A stretch of DNA of 64,000 nt from the NCBI GenBank assembly GCA_015501605.1, contig JADNRZ010000010.1, positions 434,001-498,000 of the forward strand, written 5' to 3'. The translations under genes and the position numbers were made by a program. The notes under the pieces are model-generated. The model saw nothing but the letters and a program-made list of their open reading frames with translations, was not told where the DNA came from and did not search any database. Positions 53,967-64,000 of this stretch are shown here, piece by piece. Source of the stretch: Panaeolus papilionaceus. Its lineage: Eukaryota > Basidiomycota > Agaricomycetes > Agaricales. Every line of letters begins with the position of its first letter. The first letter of the stretch is position 1.

Positions 53967-56502
53967 TTACTTTCTGTCCTTGTCGAAAAACGCAACCAAC
54001 TGCCCCACAGGCACCTTCTTGCCAATCACGGGTCTCGGCATCGCAATGCTATCCTTACTCTGTCTCCTCAACACTAACGGGTCCACAAACGTCGCCCCAG
54101 AAACAGCGCTGATCATCCCATCTCCTGCACCATTTCTGTTGAGCGTGTTCCCAAACACACCACCTCCAGACGAAGATCCCTCAGTGAGCCTCTCGCTGGA
54201 CTTTGCGCGTGTCTTGAGCTTAAGCGGAGCCACGGAGTTGGTGATGGAGGCAGTGGTGTTAGGACTTGAAGCAGCGATGCTGGATAACCCATAGGCACTC
54301 TGAGCACGTAGACGACGGCTTGTCATTGGTGAGGGGTCAGACGCGTTGTTAGCCCTAGATGTTGCGGAAGCCTTCGGCGTAGCGTTATTGAAGTCCTTGC
54401 TGGTGCTGGTGGGCGACGTCACCGTCCCAGGGGTATAATCACCCAATCCTGGAATATTCCCAACAAACCTCTTCGATGCACTCTTCCCGATAGTCTCTTC
54501 GCCAATGTCGTCACTATCAGAGCCTGTCGCTTTGGGAGTTGGCACACGACGGGTCAATGAATCCGAGGATGTGCTGATAGCACTATTGGACGAAAGCTCT
54601 TCTGGGGGAACGATGGGTCCACCCAACGCCACGGTATAACGTTTCCTCGGGGTTGGACTGATGCTGCTCTGTCTGGGCGCACCTCTGGGTGCAGGAAGAC
54701 CTGTGGGGCTGCTGGTTCCAGACAAAGCGGGGCTAATAGCCCGTGCAAGGGAAGGCGAATTAGCTAGCGGCGTAGGTGACGTTGCTCTCCCAAATGAGGA
54801 AGTATAGGAGCTTGCGCTGCTAGGTCCATTGCTAGTGGTAGGCAGACCAGAGATGGGTATAGGACGACTTCCGCCCCTTGGTGAGAATCCAATTGAGCCT
54901 GGTGGGGAACCAGGAGGTGAGAAGGTATCCGGAGGGGATGTATAGTCGCCTTGTGGGTAGGGGAATCTGGTTCCGGAAGGCGTCTTATTTGAAGCCATAG
55001 GAGGACTGGTGGAGTCTCTCAGACTAGAAGACGACAGACGAGAGTGAAGTGGGGTCGTTGGGTTAGATCCTGTAAATTGCTGGACAATGGAGGAAGTGGT
55101 GGTCTGAATGGGCGTAGAAACTGACGCGACTTGGGCTTTGGGACCAGAAGATAGCCTAGACGGCGCGGTTGCCATTTTCGCCATCTCCCGACCCAGCTCG
55201 CCCATCCGTCCTTGCAGCTCGGTGACGTCTTCACGTATTTCCTCAATATCCTTGTGGAATTTCTCGTGGTCGGCTTTGCTAGACGTTTCCTTCACAGACA
55301 TAGTATCCTCCTTCTCCTCCTTCTCCTTCTCCTTGTCAACCAACCAACGCTCCACGTCGTTCATCCGTTCCTCCAATGCACGAACGTGCCCGACGGTCCA
55401 CTTCTCCAGCTTCTCAAACCGTTTGGCAATGTTGAGCAGCGTGCCTGCGACGTCAAGCGTCCCCTGAGGGTTGAATTGAGCGTACATCGGAGGCGCCTCG
55501 CGTGATGGAGATGAAGCAGTGCTGTCCGCATTCCTCATTGGGGACGGAGTGAGATTAGGGGGCATGTTGGTCAGACTGGGACGAGAAGGCGTAGGAGAGG
55601 TGGGTGAAGCGGGGACTGGCTTTCGTGTAGGTGGAGGAAGGGGCAAATTTAACTTGTTCAGAGACTGATCTGACGCTTTGGCTTGCGGTGTTGTTGGCCT
55701 GTCCATCTCCCTTTCCTTGCCTTTGTTGACCCGGCCCTTTTCTTTCTCTCTGGCCTTTGCGTCCAAAATAACCTGCTGGGCCGGTGTAAGGGGTTCTTTG
55801 TCCTTGTCCTTCGTCGGCGTGAGTTTATTCCTTGCGGCAGTCCACCATCTAGTACTTTCTTTCTGCGAAGGTGAGGGTGAAGGAGGATTAGATGGCGTTG
55901 ATGCTGCAGGGATTGAGGGTGGTGGTGGTAAGGATCGTGTGTTCTCAATCATAGCCAAAACGCGTTCCTCGACCTGCTTGCGTTGTTGAGCCTCCCTCAT
56001 CAAAATGGCCTCAGCCTCCCTCCTGCTTCTGTCGCGTTCTCTTTGGGCTTCTGCCTCTAGTTCAGCATCTGAAAGCAAGCTGGGGGACTTTGGCCCAATT
56101 CCGCCAACAAAGTCGTTCATCCTTTGTACAAAGCTGGATGCAAGATTGGATACGGACGATGAAGGCGATGGTGATCGCTTCCAACCATCTCTATCGTCGT
56201 CGTCGTCGTCTGATTCCGAGTCAGCATTTGGGTCAATGCCCGTTGACGTGTCCATTACAATAGAGTTTCTCAAGGGCGATGGTGGTCTGGGGGATGGTTT
56301 CTGTCCTGTTGAAGGCTTTATTCAGATTCAATTTAAAGCTCATTAGCCTTGCTCAACCTGAATATCATCGTCAATAACGCACTGGGTTCAATGAATTAGC
56401 TGGTGAAGTCAAGCGTCGCTGGGGTTGTCGTGGATCTTGAGCTGGTGCATCTAAGGAAGCTCCAATAGACTGTGAAGGCCGATGAGAAGTATTATAGGAC
56501 AT
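53967..56502 (-). CDS. Large intrinsically disordered protein with central coiled coil
   Basis: Two exons, 56502-56383 and 56315-53967, in phase; 822 residues. The start MSYNTSHRPSQSIG is the first in-frame ATG supported after the upstream frame. The protein is Ser/Pro/Thr-rich with an acidic run (SESDDDDDDRDGW), a charged helix (AELEAEAQRERDRSRREAEAIL..EERVLAMIENT), a basic/acidic Lys-rich coil (KDKDKEPLTPAQQVILDAKAR) and, in the middle, FEKLEKWTVGHVRALEER..VERWLVDKEKEKEEK, a likely coiled coil continuing to IEEIREDVTELQGRMGELGREM. The C-terminal half is repetitive Ser/Pro with many SP/TP sites (possible proline-directed kinase targets) and ends VGQLVAFFDKDRK. No enzymatic domain; a cytoskeletal or polarity scaffold is a guess. 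Confidence 0.72.
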
Positions 56503-57117
56503 GATCTCTTGATACCGAGCAGGCTCTTGGACGCCTGCCCGTCGTGATTTGGTGGTGGTTGCTGATAAAGTCGCGAGTTTCGCACGACTTCGTTGATGCC
56601 ATTTCACCACACCAGACCATGCCTGATGTTAGGGTTGTTGGTGGTGAAAATTGTCACTTTAACTCTCGGTGCTGTTAAGCTTTAATTCTTGTCGTATCAG
56701 ATTTTTAAAAGTGTAACTGTCTTATACGACTTGTTGATGAAAGGAACTTTTTACCATGAAATATTGTACAGGTATTGTCGTGAAGCATGTTTTCCAAGAT
56801 CGACCAAAGGGGCAATGGAGCGCTAGCGTGAATATTGGCACTGAACAACTCGGGTTTCCCATACATACTGAGGTTTAAAAGTTGCTAAGTATTGAAGTCT
56901 TATGAGTTCATGAGCTCCAGGTCAGGAAACCTGAAATGACACGGTAACAATGATCCTAAATCCAATATTGAATGGGTTATTTAAAATTTTCCCCTTTATA
57001 AATGGCTCGGCGTACAATCGAAGTCCCTCTCCACCTTCGTTCACACTCATTTTTTGAAAGCAGCAAAAACTTTGCTAAGCTCGAAGTGCAAATCGACTTT
57101 GAAACTGACCCACTTCG
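56503..57117. other. Intergenic region with a plausible core promoter
   Basis: Leader and promoter of the disordered-protein gene (minus), then a TATAAA at about 56997-57002 on the plus strand, 120 bases before the small ORF at 57118. No other feature. Confidence 0.4.
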
Positions 57118-57417
57118 ATGCCTGCCTTAAAGCCATCGTCTTCTGACACTGAAGACTCAAATTCCTATAACTGTTCCCCCTCCGACTTGGCATGTCATTC
57201 TCACTTATCTAGCTCCTGTCCGTCTCCTGCAGAATATACTCGAGCAAAGCTTCGTATCGAGTTCCAAGAGAGCATGGAAATATACCGATCAAAGGAGTAT
57301 GTTGTCAAGTCGCCCGAACTCATCGTCCAAATTTCGTCAGAAGAATCTGATTGTCACTTAATTAGATTAATAAAATCAGGGCTTTCGCCTCCGTATTACA
57401 CTATCAAAAGTAGATAA
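57118..57417 (+). CDS. Small uncharacterised protein (tentative)
   Basis: Single-exon ORF of 99 residues from ATG 57118, with a TATA box about 120 bases upstream and a pyrimidine-rich leader. Composition: a Ser/Asp-rich N-terminal half (SSSDTEDSNSYNCSPSD) and a possible short helix (YTRAKLRIEFQESMEIYRS). No known domain, and no paralogue in the window. The promoter-like context is the only support. Confidence 0.38.
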   Translation: MPALKPSSSDTEDSNSYNCSPSDLACHSHLSSSCPSPAEYTRAKLRIEFQESMEIYRSKEYVVKSPELIVQISSEESDCHLIRLIKSGLSPPYYTIKSR

Positions 57418-57498
57418 GCATCGTTTCCCAACTTGCAGGGAAATATTTATTTCTGTGAAGTGTGGTGTGGAGTGTGGAGTGGGTTGGATTTGGCGACA

Positions 57499-57505
57499 TA
57501 TATAA
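57499..57505 (+). promoter_or_regulatory. TATA box of the short-chain dehydrogenase gene
   Basis: TATATAA, 85 bases before the ATG at 57584. Confidence 0.5.
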
Positions 57506-57583
57506 GATGTAGTGGGAGGCTCAGCAGGTCCTCAGTTCATCCTTATCTGCCATCAATCTTTCGATTCCAAGTTCTGCAGTATC

Positions 57584-58824
57584 ATGGACACCCAGACCCT
57601 TGTGTGGCTTATTACTGGAGCATCGTGAGTCGATTCTCATTCTACCCTTTCGTAGCTCAAAATGGTATCCCACTTGTGCAGATCCGGTTTAGGCCGTGAC
57701 CTAGTCTTAGCAGTCCTCGAGCGCGGAGACAAAGTCATCGCGACAGCGAGGGCGGGCTCTCTCCATAAGCTAGAAGATCTCAAAGAAAAAGGCGCAGACG
57801 TTCTCGAACTCGATGTAACTTCACCCGTCGACACGTTGAAGCAACAGGCCGAGAACGCCGTTGCGATCCACAGTCGAATTGATGTGCTGGTGAACAATGC
57901 TGGTAAGATTTCTATGACTCGTTCCGAGATTAAGCTGAGCAATGCAATCGACACTTTGAAGGCTACTGTCTAGCTGGCACCGTCGAAGAGGTCACGAGCG
58001 AGGAAACCTATGATTTATTCAAGTGAGTTTTGTTGACAAAGTCCTTAAATCCGACTCGGTGCTCAGAACACTGCTCTTATTCGAGTTATTCTGACGACAT
58101 CCTTCTAGTACGCATGTTTTGGGACCAATGAATGTTACGAGGGCCTTTTTACCACACATGAGACCAAGGCGCACTGGTACTCTCGTCTTTTCCGGCTCTT
58201 TGTACAGCCATACGTAAAATGCCCTTTTATTGACGACCAATCTGTCCTGAGGTCAACGTTTATGCTCCAGATCCGAAGGTGCATTGGGTATATATGCTGC
58301 CACAAAACACGCTCTTCGAGGTAAGGGCGATAAGGGAATTTCCATTTCTAGTGTTGACTCTGAATCTGAATTTATCCCACTAGCTATGGTCATCGGCTTG
58401 CACGATGAAATTTCTCAATTTGGGCTTCGCGCCACCTGCATTGACTTTGGGTACTTTAGAACTCCCGTCTTTGACCCAGGTCACAGAGTCCCAGAGATCT
58501 ATCGTGTTCCGGATTACAAAGAGTTGGTTGAAAAACTCGAAAGTTTGTTCGCACGTAAGTCTTGTGCATTCGGTGTCCCTTCATCTTTCTGGACTCAGAT
58601 GTCGTTTCCCAGAGTTCAGCGGTAAACAGCCCGGAGACCCGCATAAAGCTGGTCGTGCCATTGTAGACCTTGTACGAGGTGAAGGTCTGGCTACCGGAAA
58701 GCTGCTTCCTACAGCCGTGTGTTTGGGACCAGAGTGCTATCAAGGGGTGAAAGAGGCTTCAGAGAACAAGTTGAAGAGCCTGGAAGAATGGAAGGACTTG
58801 TCATATTCAACAAACTACGATTAG
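57584..58824 (+). CDS. Short-chain dehydrogenase/reductase (classical SDR)
   Basis: NAD(P)-dependent oxidoreductase with a Rossmann fold. Seven exons, 57584-57624, 57682-57902, 57974-58022, 58109-58213, 58271-58320, 58384-58554 and 58613-58824; 282 residues (849 bases). Cofactor motif LVWLITGASSGLGRDL (TGxxxGxG); VIATARA after the second strand (Arg favours NADP); LELDVTSP; NNAG in exon 2; catalytic Ser in VFSGSLYSH and YAATK in LGIYAATKHAL; post-catalytic LRATCIDFGYFRTPVF. All catalytic residues are present. The C-terminal part (KQPGDPHKAGRAIVDLVRGEG) fits a fungal SDR group whose substrates are unknown. Confidence 0.93.
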
Positions 58825-59077
58825 AATGAGTTTGAAATTTCAATAAATCCTCACGAATACTATTTGTATCTGAATGACAGTCATCGTAAAGATGCCTCTA
58901 TGTTGTCCCCATGCCGCGAAGACTCCGAGTCTGGCTACCGAATCAATGAGATACGGAGGACTGAAATAACGATAAACGACTTTAGGCATTGATATTAATA
59001 TTGGTAACTCTATACACTCTCATACAAGTACAAGTCCGCGCACAAGGAAGTGGTATCATAAAATCTCGTACCCGCAT
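58825..59077. other. Convergent intergenic region
   Basis: 3' flanks of the dehydrogenase and of the small heat-shock gene. No feature seen. Confidence 0.35.
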
Positions 59078-59783
59078 CTAAGAGATGGAGATTTTCTTCG
59101 GAGCGAGTTGCGGCGCTGACTTTGGGAAGGTTGTTATCAGCACTCCATTCTCCATGGCGGCCTTGATTTCGTCGTCCTGAGTCAAATCGCGTGTTAGCCT
59201 AGTGTGAATTTTGAGGTGTGATCACAGACTTACATTAATACCCTGAGGTAGCTGAAGCGTCCTCGAAACCTTCCCAAACAGCCTCTCCCTGACAGCATAC
59301 CCGTTCTCTGTATGTTCCTCCGACTGCCTCGTCTCAGCGGAGACCGTTGGACACGAGCAGGCAGGCACGGCGGCTACAGTGTGATCATGGTGGTATTGGG
59401 TAGAGAGACTGCATGTACATGTGATGATTATATACGATACGACCCTGCCACTTCCCACTGCCACACCGTCAATCGCCCGTTCTGGACATCGATTCGAATG
59501 GCGTCCTTGGCCACACCAGGAAATTCAAAGGTTGCCGTGACCAGATGTTTCTCATCATCCTCGTGTAAATCCATCCTAAGTAATCAATCTGTCAGACATA
59601 CATCGTTGGAAAACATTGGTGATGGTGTGTTTACCTGGGCTTTATGGCTGTGACAACGCCCTCACTTAAGCGAGGTCTTGCGACTTGACCCTTAATGGCT
59701 TCCAAAGGTTGTGTGAGTGAAAGTGCTTCGTCAAGGAAGCGATCGAAGCTGTCGAAAGGTTCGTAAAAACAGATGTTGGACAT
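59078..59783 (-). CDS. Small heat-shock protein, Hsp20 family (copy 2), with insertion in the alpha-crystallin domain
   Basis: Chaperone of the same family as copy 1 (20726-21305). Exons on the minus strand: 59783-59635 (149 bases, MSNICFYEPFDSFDRFLDE), 59575-59234 (220 bases plus a 122-base insertion) and 59176-59078 (99 bases, ending PKKISIS). The second exon starts MDLHEDDEKHLVTATFEFPG, runs to VQNGRLT, then meets extra DNA before VSAETRQSEEHTENGYAVRER..KVSRTLQLPQGIN. The insert shifts the frame and has a stop if read straight through. An internal intron of 56 bases (GTGGCA..ATGCAG) would restore the frame and leave a 22-residue insertion, giving 177 residues. Whether it is spliced so, or the gene is dead, is unknown. 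TATAAG lies about 105 bases upstream of the ATG, as in copy 1. Confidence 0.78.
59343..59469. mobile_element. 122-base insertion in the Hsp20 gene, with 5-base flanking repeat
   Basis: The 5-base word ACCGT (plus strand) stands at 59343-59347 and 59465-59469, and the intervening DNA has no counterpart in copy 1, whose exon is exactly 122 bases shorter. This is what a small non-autonomous element or an introner-like insertion with target-site duplication would leave. No terminal inverted repeats are evident. Confidence 0.6.
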
Positions 59784-60310
59784 GATTGTGGTGGATAATT
59801 AGGTTGAAAGTAATGAGGTTCAAGTTGATGTTAGACGACTGAGTAAGTCGATCTGTGAGAAGACTCCAATCGAGAGGGCACTACTTATACAACTCAAGAT
59901 CTTGTGGATCTTTCTGGACAGATCGTCACAATCATCTTACATATTGTGAGGATGGTGCTTCGAGATTGTCGAAGGATCCAGAGAAGGCGCCAAATGAAGT
60001 AATAAATTCCGCATATGGTAATTTTAAAGTCGACCATCGAGCACTTTCTACGTACCTCGAAAAGTCTAGGTGCATACCCAGATACACGGGTTAATACATA
60101 CCCTATCCAGGCCCTTATGGTCACAGTACCGGTTTTGATTCTCGAATCTAAATTAGCACAAATTCGGACACAATCCTCCGCGGCCGAGTCAAGACTTGAT
60201 CGTGTTTTAGGGTCATTTTTTTCCGACTGGGTTATGTCCAATACAGAAAATTACGCAGTACAGGTATAATGCAGAGTGGGTAATCTGAGAAACTGCGTTA
60301 TGCCCTCGAT
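59784..60310. other. Intergenic region, promoter of Hsp20 copy 2
   Basis: TATAAG on the minus strand at 59889-59884. A partial heat-shock-like array (CTTCGAGATTGTCGAAGG, about 59967-59984) is imperfect. The rest is the 3' flank of the F-box gene. Confidence 0.45.
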
Positions 60311-61913
60311 CTATACTTCCTTCACAGAAACTTTGCAGTGTGCCGAAAAGTTGGTTGTTGTCAGCAGTTGCCACAAGGGCTCAAGCAAAAACCCCTCCAA
60401 GTCTCTCTTATTTCTTCCAGAAAATACCGCGCTTGAGCCCTGCAAGCATACCAAAATGTCCACCTTTTTTATACATGGGAAATTCTCCGGCTTGTCGACC
60501 AATAGGGTGGCCATCCGCCTCCACTGATCAAAGGGCTTTCGTAACATGTTCATATCCGTGAGATCGAAAGACAGGTCGAGCAGTATGGTTTCGAGGACAT
60601 TATCCTTCCTGATATTTCTAAGCGCATCGTGTAGGACTTCAATAGTAGTTTCTGAGCATCCACGAAGGCCGTGTTCAGCGATGCTGATTTCCTTGAGCGT
60701 GCGTCGATTTTGACCGACAACGGCTGGAAGCGCATACCGGCGTAAGTCATTCCTGTAGTCTGATTTTTTCGGAAGGGTACCTGTTTCATTGTTGTCAGTA
60801 CCTTTAAGCCTGCAGCACACTGGCATAAGCAATGATCTCACCTCTGATCTTTAGAACCTCCAAGCATGTCAGATGTCGGTAAATCCTCTCGGAACATTCG
60901 ACATCCCAATCTTTTTGCTGTTGGAGCTCAAGCTCTTTGAGTGCGGGCAGTTGCTTTATGCCAGATCTTTGGTTCCCAAAGACCTGGAGACTGACCGCGC
61001 CCATAGAGGTGAGTTTTCGCAGGTTGGGATATGTCAGCCACCGGGGCTGGGAACCACTGAGCATGACCAAGTCAATCCACTCATCATCCATGTCCCAAAA
61101 CCCAGCCAAGACATCCCATTTAATTTCCTTCAGATACATTGTCTCAACATTGGGTAAAAACCGCGCAATATGAATGGGTGATATTATTTGCACGTTCTCT
61201 GCAAAGAAGTGCTTGATGCTGGATACCGACTTTCCCTTCTTGATTTCCAGCGCTAACTCGCGTGATGCAGGGGCCTCCGCCAGGCTCAGCTCCCCACAAC
61301 AATGCTTGAGTTCGAGAAAGATTAGATTTGGGATCAAAAGGACATTCAGATAGGGGACTTCCATAATTCCTGTAAGCGACAGCGTGGTAATATGATTGGT
61401 GGTTGTATAACGATCGAGGAATAAGGGGTAGCCAGAGCCGTGTGGTGGACTCATGATGTACCATGGATCCTCTCCTAGCATCATAGGAAGAGGACTACCT
61501 TGTATGGAGAGTGAATCGATCTTGGGCAATGAAAGGAAGCGTTTGATGAGTGGTTCAATGGAAATGACGATTGAATCTTTGCTCGTGGAGTCCACGACAA
61601 GCGTGTGGCGTGCCTCACATATGACTGTTAGCTTCGTCGTGTGTTTTGCAAGCGAGGGGTTGGCGTCGAGCAATTGGAAAAGATGCCGTATGTACTGAAT
61701 TCCAGAGCTGGATACTTTAATGCGAAGGTGCGCAAAGAGGTGTGGGGTACAAAGCACAAGAAAATGTCGACACACTAGGCTGACCGCCTGGAGATCCTTC
61801 AATGTAGTGTCGCCCTCAGAAGCGATATCGGCGATAATAAGTCCAAAGATTTCTGATGGGATGGTTGGCGTACACGTCTCGTAGTGTGAAGGCTTCTTTT
61901 TCTTAAAACTCAT
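60311..61913 (-). CDS. F-box/leucine-rich-repeat-like protein
   Basis: Two exons, 61913-60842 and 60801-60311, in phase across a 40-base intron; 520 residues. MSFKKKKPSHYE is followed by an F-box-like segment, TIPSEIFGLIIADIASEG..LKDLQAVSLVCRHFLVLCTPHLFAHLRI, the usual P-x-E-[IL] and SLVCR landmarks. The rest is a series of irregular leucine-rich stretches (FLSLPKIDSLSIQGSPLP, LIPNLIFLELKHC, FLPNVETMYLKEI, YPNLRKLTSMG, LPALKELELQQ). Expected to be a substrate receptor of an SCF ubiquitin ligase; target unknown. It has the same general layout as the F-box gene at 5862-8166, but not close sequence identity. Confidence 0.83.
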
Positions 61914-63206
61914 CTCTGTGGAGACTGTGATGGTCAGAGTAAAGTAGTGTTTAGAAGAAATGACAATGGCAGACTGGTTTTATAAACCATACAAAACCAG
62001 GGGCAGAGGTAAATTGCAGCGGATTGCCGTGCAGTGTCGCGCAGTGCATGCTGCAGAGTAGGTGCAGAAAGTTGCAGATCAGATGGAGAGCATTGTAGCG
62101 CCAGTAGCAAGTGTATTGGTGTACGATTACACGATATACACAGAATTGAAATGTAGTCTCTCTAGCAATCAAGTCTATGTTCACTATGATCGTTATTTTC
62201 AGAATGCATCACTTGGCCGCATCAGACGATTCACTAGTGACAAGCGCGCTACGATATCCGTAAATAATTAAAATGAATTGAAATATAATAAGCACGGTGC
62301 GATGTGAGGGAGAGTGAGGATAATGATAGTGAGTAGGCGCTGTGTTACGAGACCCTTTGAAAAAGATGTGGGAATTGGGATGAAGGACGGTGCCAAAATA
62401 CGCAAAACGACAAAATACGAACGACACGGAGACAAGAGGACGACGACGAAGAGAGATCGAAAGAAGATGAACTGGGGCCCCAAACTAATTTATTTCGTTG
62501 TGAGCGCTGGGGGGTAGGTAGTAAAGTATTAGTGCTACGAAGGTAATACACCAAATGGTTTACTAATCGACGAAAACAACAACAAAACTATACGAACGAA
62601 GAAAGCAAACGCGAAGAATCCAAAGTATATAATTTATATGCACGTACATGAATACATACTACATGCACAATACGACGAGACTCGAGTCAGAGGCTAGGAG
62701 ACTTCTCGTCTCGGAGTTGTATGACTTTCTGATCGTGACGCGTTTGTCCCAAATGTTCACCTTTCAGTTGCGTCGCCACCACCATTCACCTTTAACCACG
62801 ACCAGACGACAGTTTGTCAGTGCACATAGTGCAGAGCAACTGCAGTGCGCAGCATTGGCATTGCAGAGCGTTGTCAGTGGACTACTGTGCATATCAGTGT
62901 ATTGCCCTGCAGACTGCAGTACAGTGCACCTACTGCAACCGCAGTGGTCTGTGGCTTAGTCACGAAGGCAAGTTCGCCAAACCTCTCGAGGGCATGCCGG
63001 GCTTCTAGTACACATTGTAGGCCGACTTCAGACTGGGTCCCTATTTTTCACAATCAGAGAAACTGAACATATGTAAATGTAATTCTTTTTGGAGCTATGG
63101 AATAAACCTTCCAATATGGTCTTTGGAGTCTTGGGGTGTGTGTAGTAAAGCTTATGGAAGCTGAGACAATAATGTTCGTTGGATAGATATCAGGTCGAGC
63201 CCAGTC
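61914..63206. other. 1.3 kb intergenic region with TGCAG-rich patches
   Basis: Two patches dense in TGCAG/GCAGTG words, 62012-62080 and 62810-62955, share an imperfect inverted segment (GTAGGTGCAG at one end, GTGCACCTAC at the other). No coding sequence or classified transposon end was recognised between them. Confidence 0.45.
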
Positions 63207-64000
63207 TTAGAAGTCAAATCCCTTGTTTAGGTCCTCGTGTAAAAGTTGCTTCATGCCAGGGGGTAAGCGCGGTTCGTTACCTTGTTTGATGTATCCTTTT
63301 GTCATGTGGTTAAAAAGGAGGGAGATGAGAAGATACGAGGACACATACTGAAAGGCATTTCTACAGATTCTTTGGCATTGAATCGAATCGTTGGGAAATC
63401 CTAACAAAAGGCGAACGATTAGTCCTTAAAACTTGTAAAATCTTCGACACATGAACTTACAATATATGGGATCTCATCCAAGGCTATACGATCGTCCACC
63501 ACCAGTTTTGTCACGCCGAGAGCAGTGTCAGTCGTCATTTGTACGGGTCCTAAACGACGGCCAGGGAAGCCCAGGGCGCGCAATTCGCCCGTACGATCGC
63601 GAGGCGGGTCATCACCTACAGCCAATCAAAGAACGTAAGGACGATCACCCTCCGCTGAAAACCCGAGCAAAAGGGAATTTACCCAAGATACCCTAATATC
63701 GTGGTGGGGGTACTTTCAGTAAATTATGCACACTACATGAAATAACCATTGCTCACCCCGAACAAAAAGCACTCGAACCTTCCGTCCCCATCTTCCGGTG
63801 CGAGCTCCTTCTCTGCTCTGGGATCCAACAAGCAGACTTTTTCAATTGGAATTCCGCTCTTTTCCAAATTTTCAATCACCCCTTCTATATACGCTGTTGC
63901 CTTGGCGAGTGTCGGATCGGTTTTTTCAGCAAAAATGTGGGTGAGCGACGACGAAGACGCCTGGGAGAGGTGCGTAAATTGCACATGAGCTTCGGGTCCA
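63207..64000 (-). CDS. SFM1: Sfm1-type SPOUT protein arginine methyltransferase, 5'-incomplete
   Basis: Cytosolic SPOUT-fold methyltransferase that in yeast modifies ribosomal protein Rps3. Five exons seen on the minus strand: >64000-63757 (ending FLFG), a 10-base microexon 63692-63683, 63615-63461, 63400-63349 and 63295-63207. Joined, they read FLFGGILGDDPPRDRTGELRA, then LGPVQMTTDTALGVTKLVVDD, IPYIDFPTIRFNAKESVEMPFRYIKQGNEPRLPPGM and the stop after NKGFDF. GILGDDPPRDRT and MTTDTA are the conserved SAM-site and knot segments. Phases agree only if the microexon is included: without it GGIL is missing and the frame breaks. The N-terminal part lies beyond the right edge. Confidence 0.88.

Noticed and set aside
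53980..56346. Several plus-strand ORFs up to 119 codons
   Set aside because: Antisense shadows of the Ser/Pro-rich coding exon.
59967..59984. Heat-shock element before Hsp20 copy 2
   Set aside because: Spacing and bases deviate from the TTCnnGAAnnTTC rule, so it is mentioned but not called.
1..64000. Bacterial-type features (operons, CRISPR, Shine-Dalgarno sites)
   Set aside because: Dense spliceosomal introns and the gene set show nuclear fungal DNA; no such features are expected or seen.

Overview
This is fungal nuclear DNA, almost certainly from a mushroom-forming basidiomycete (Agaricomycetes). Genes are cut by many 45-70 base introns with GT..AG ends, and the gene set (AA9 oxidative cellulase, Rds1-like ferritin-fold protein, F-box/LRR proteins, DUF4360 secreted proteins, a seven-helix membrane protein) fits that group. 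Gene models were built by joining reading frames across GT..AG junctions with phase checked at each junction; species is not determinable. No rRNA, tRNA, CRISPR array or complete transposon was recognised.

Layout. 0-9.9 kb: 3'-incomplete LCB1 (serine palmitoyltransferase subunit), ACR3 arsenite exporter, a 5'-truncated TRAPP subunit (Trs33/TRAPPC6 family) cut by a ~185-base dispersed repeat, an F-box protein and an Rds1-like secreted protein. 10.4-13.5 kb: three tandem genes for single-pass membrane proteins sharing an acidic dileucine box (ExxPLL) and a His/aromatic run before the membrane helix. 13.6-26.9 kb: a membrane-protein island formed by a direct segmental duplication (copies about 13.63-16.87 and 23.47-26.85 kb), each copy holding two genes of a four-helix family with six exons (three intact, one broken), and between the copies a tandem pair of divergent mitochondrial-carrier-like genes, a small heat-shock protein and an intact 2-oxoglutarate/Fe(II) dioxygenase. 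A stub of a second dioxygenase gene sits on the far side of the right copy.

27.3-31.3 kb: an amidase and an AA9 lytic polysaccharide monooxygenase, both minus strand. 31.3-35.7 kb is a gene desert with a possible metallopeptidase relic. 35.7-42.9 kb: a methyltransferase and two low-complexity proteins of unknown function. 43.3-45.0 kb: a seven-helix membrane protein gene with an uncertain model. 46.0-53.0 kb: three DUF4360-type secreted-protein genes separated by gene-poor DNA. 54-64 kb: a long disordered coiled-coil protein, a small ORF, a short-chain dehydrogenase, a second small heat-shock protein carrying a 122-base insertion bounded by a 5-base repeat, a second F-box protein, and the 3' part of an Sfm1-type SPOUT arginine methyltransferase gene containing a 10-base microexon.

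The genes do not form one obvious pathway. The most unusual part is 10-27 kb, where small, lineage-restricted membrane-protein families have multiplied in tandem and by block duplication.
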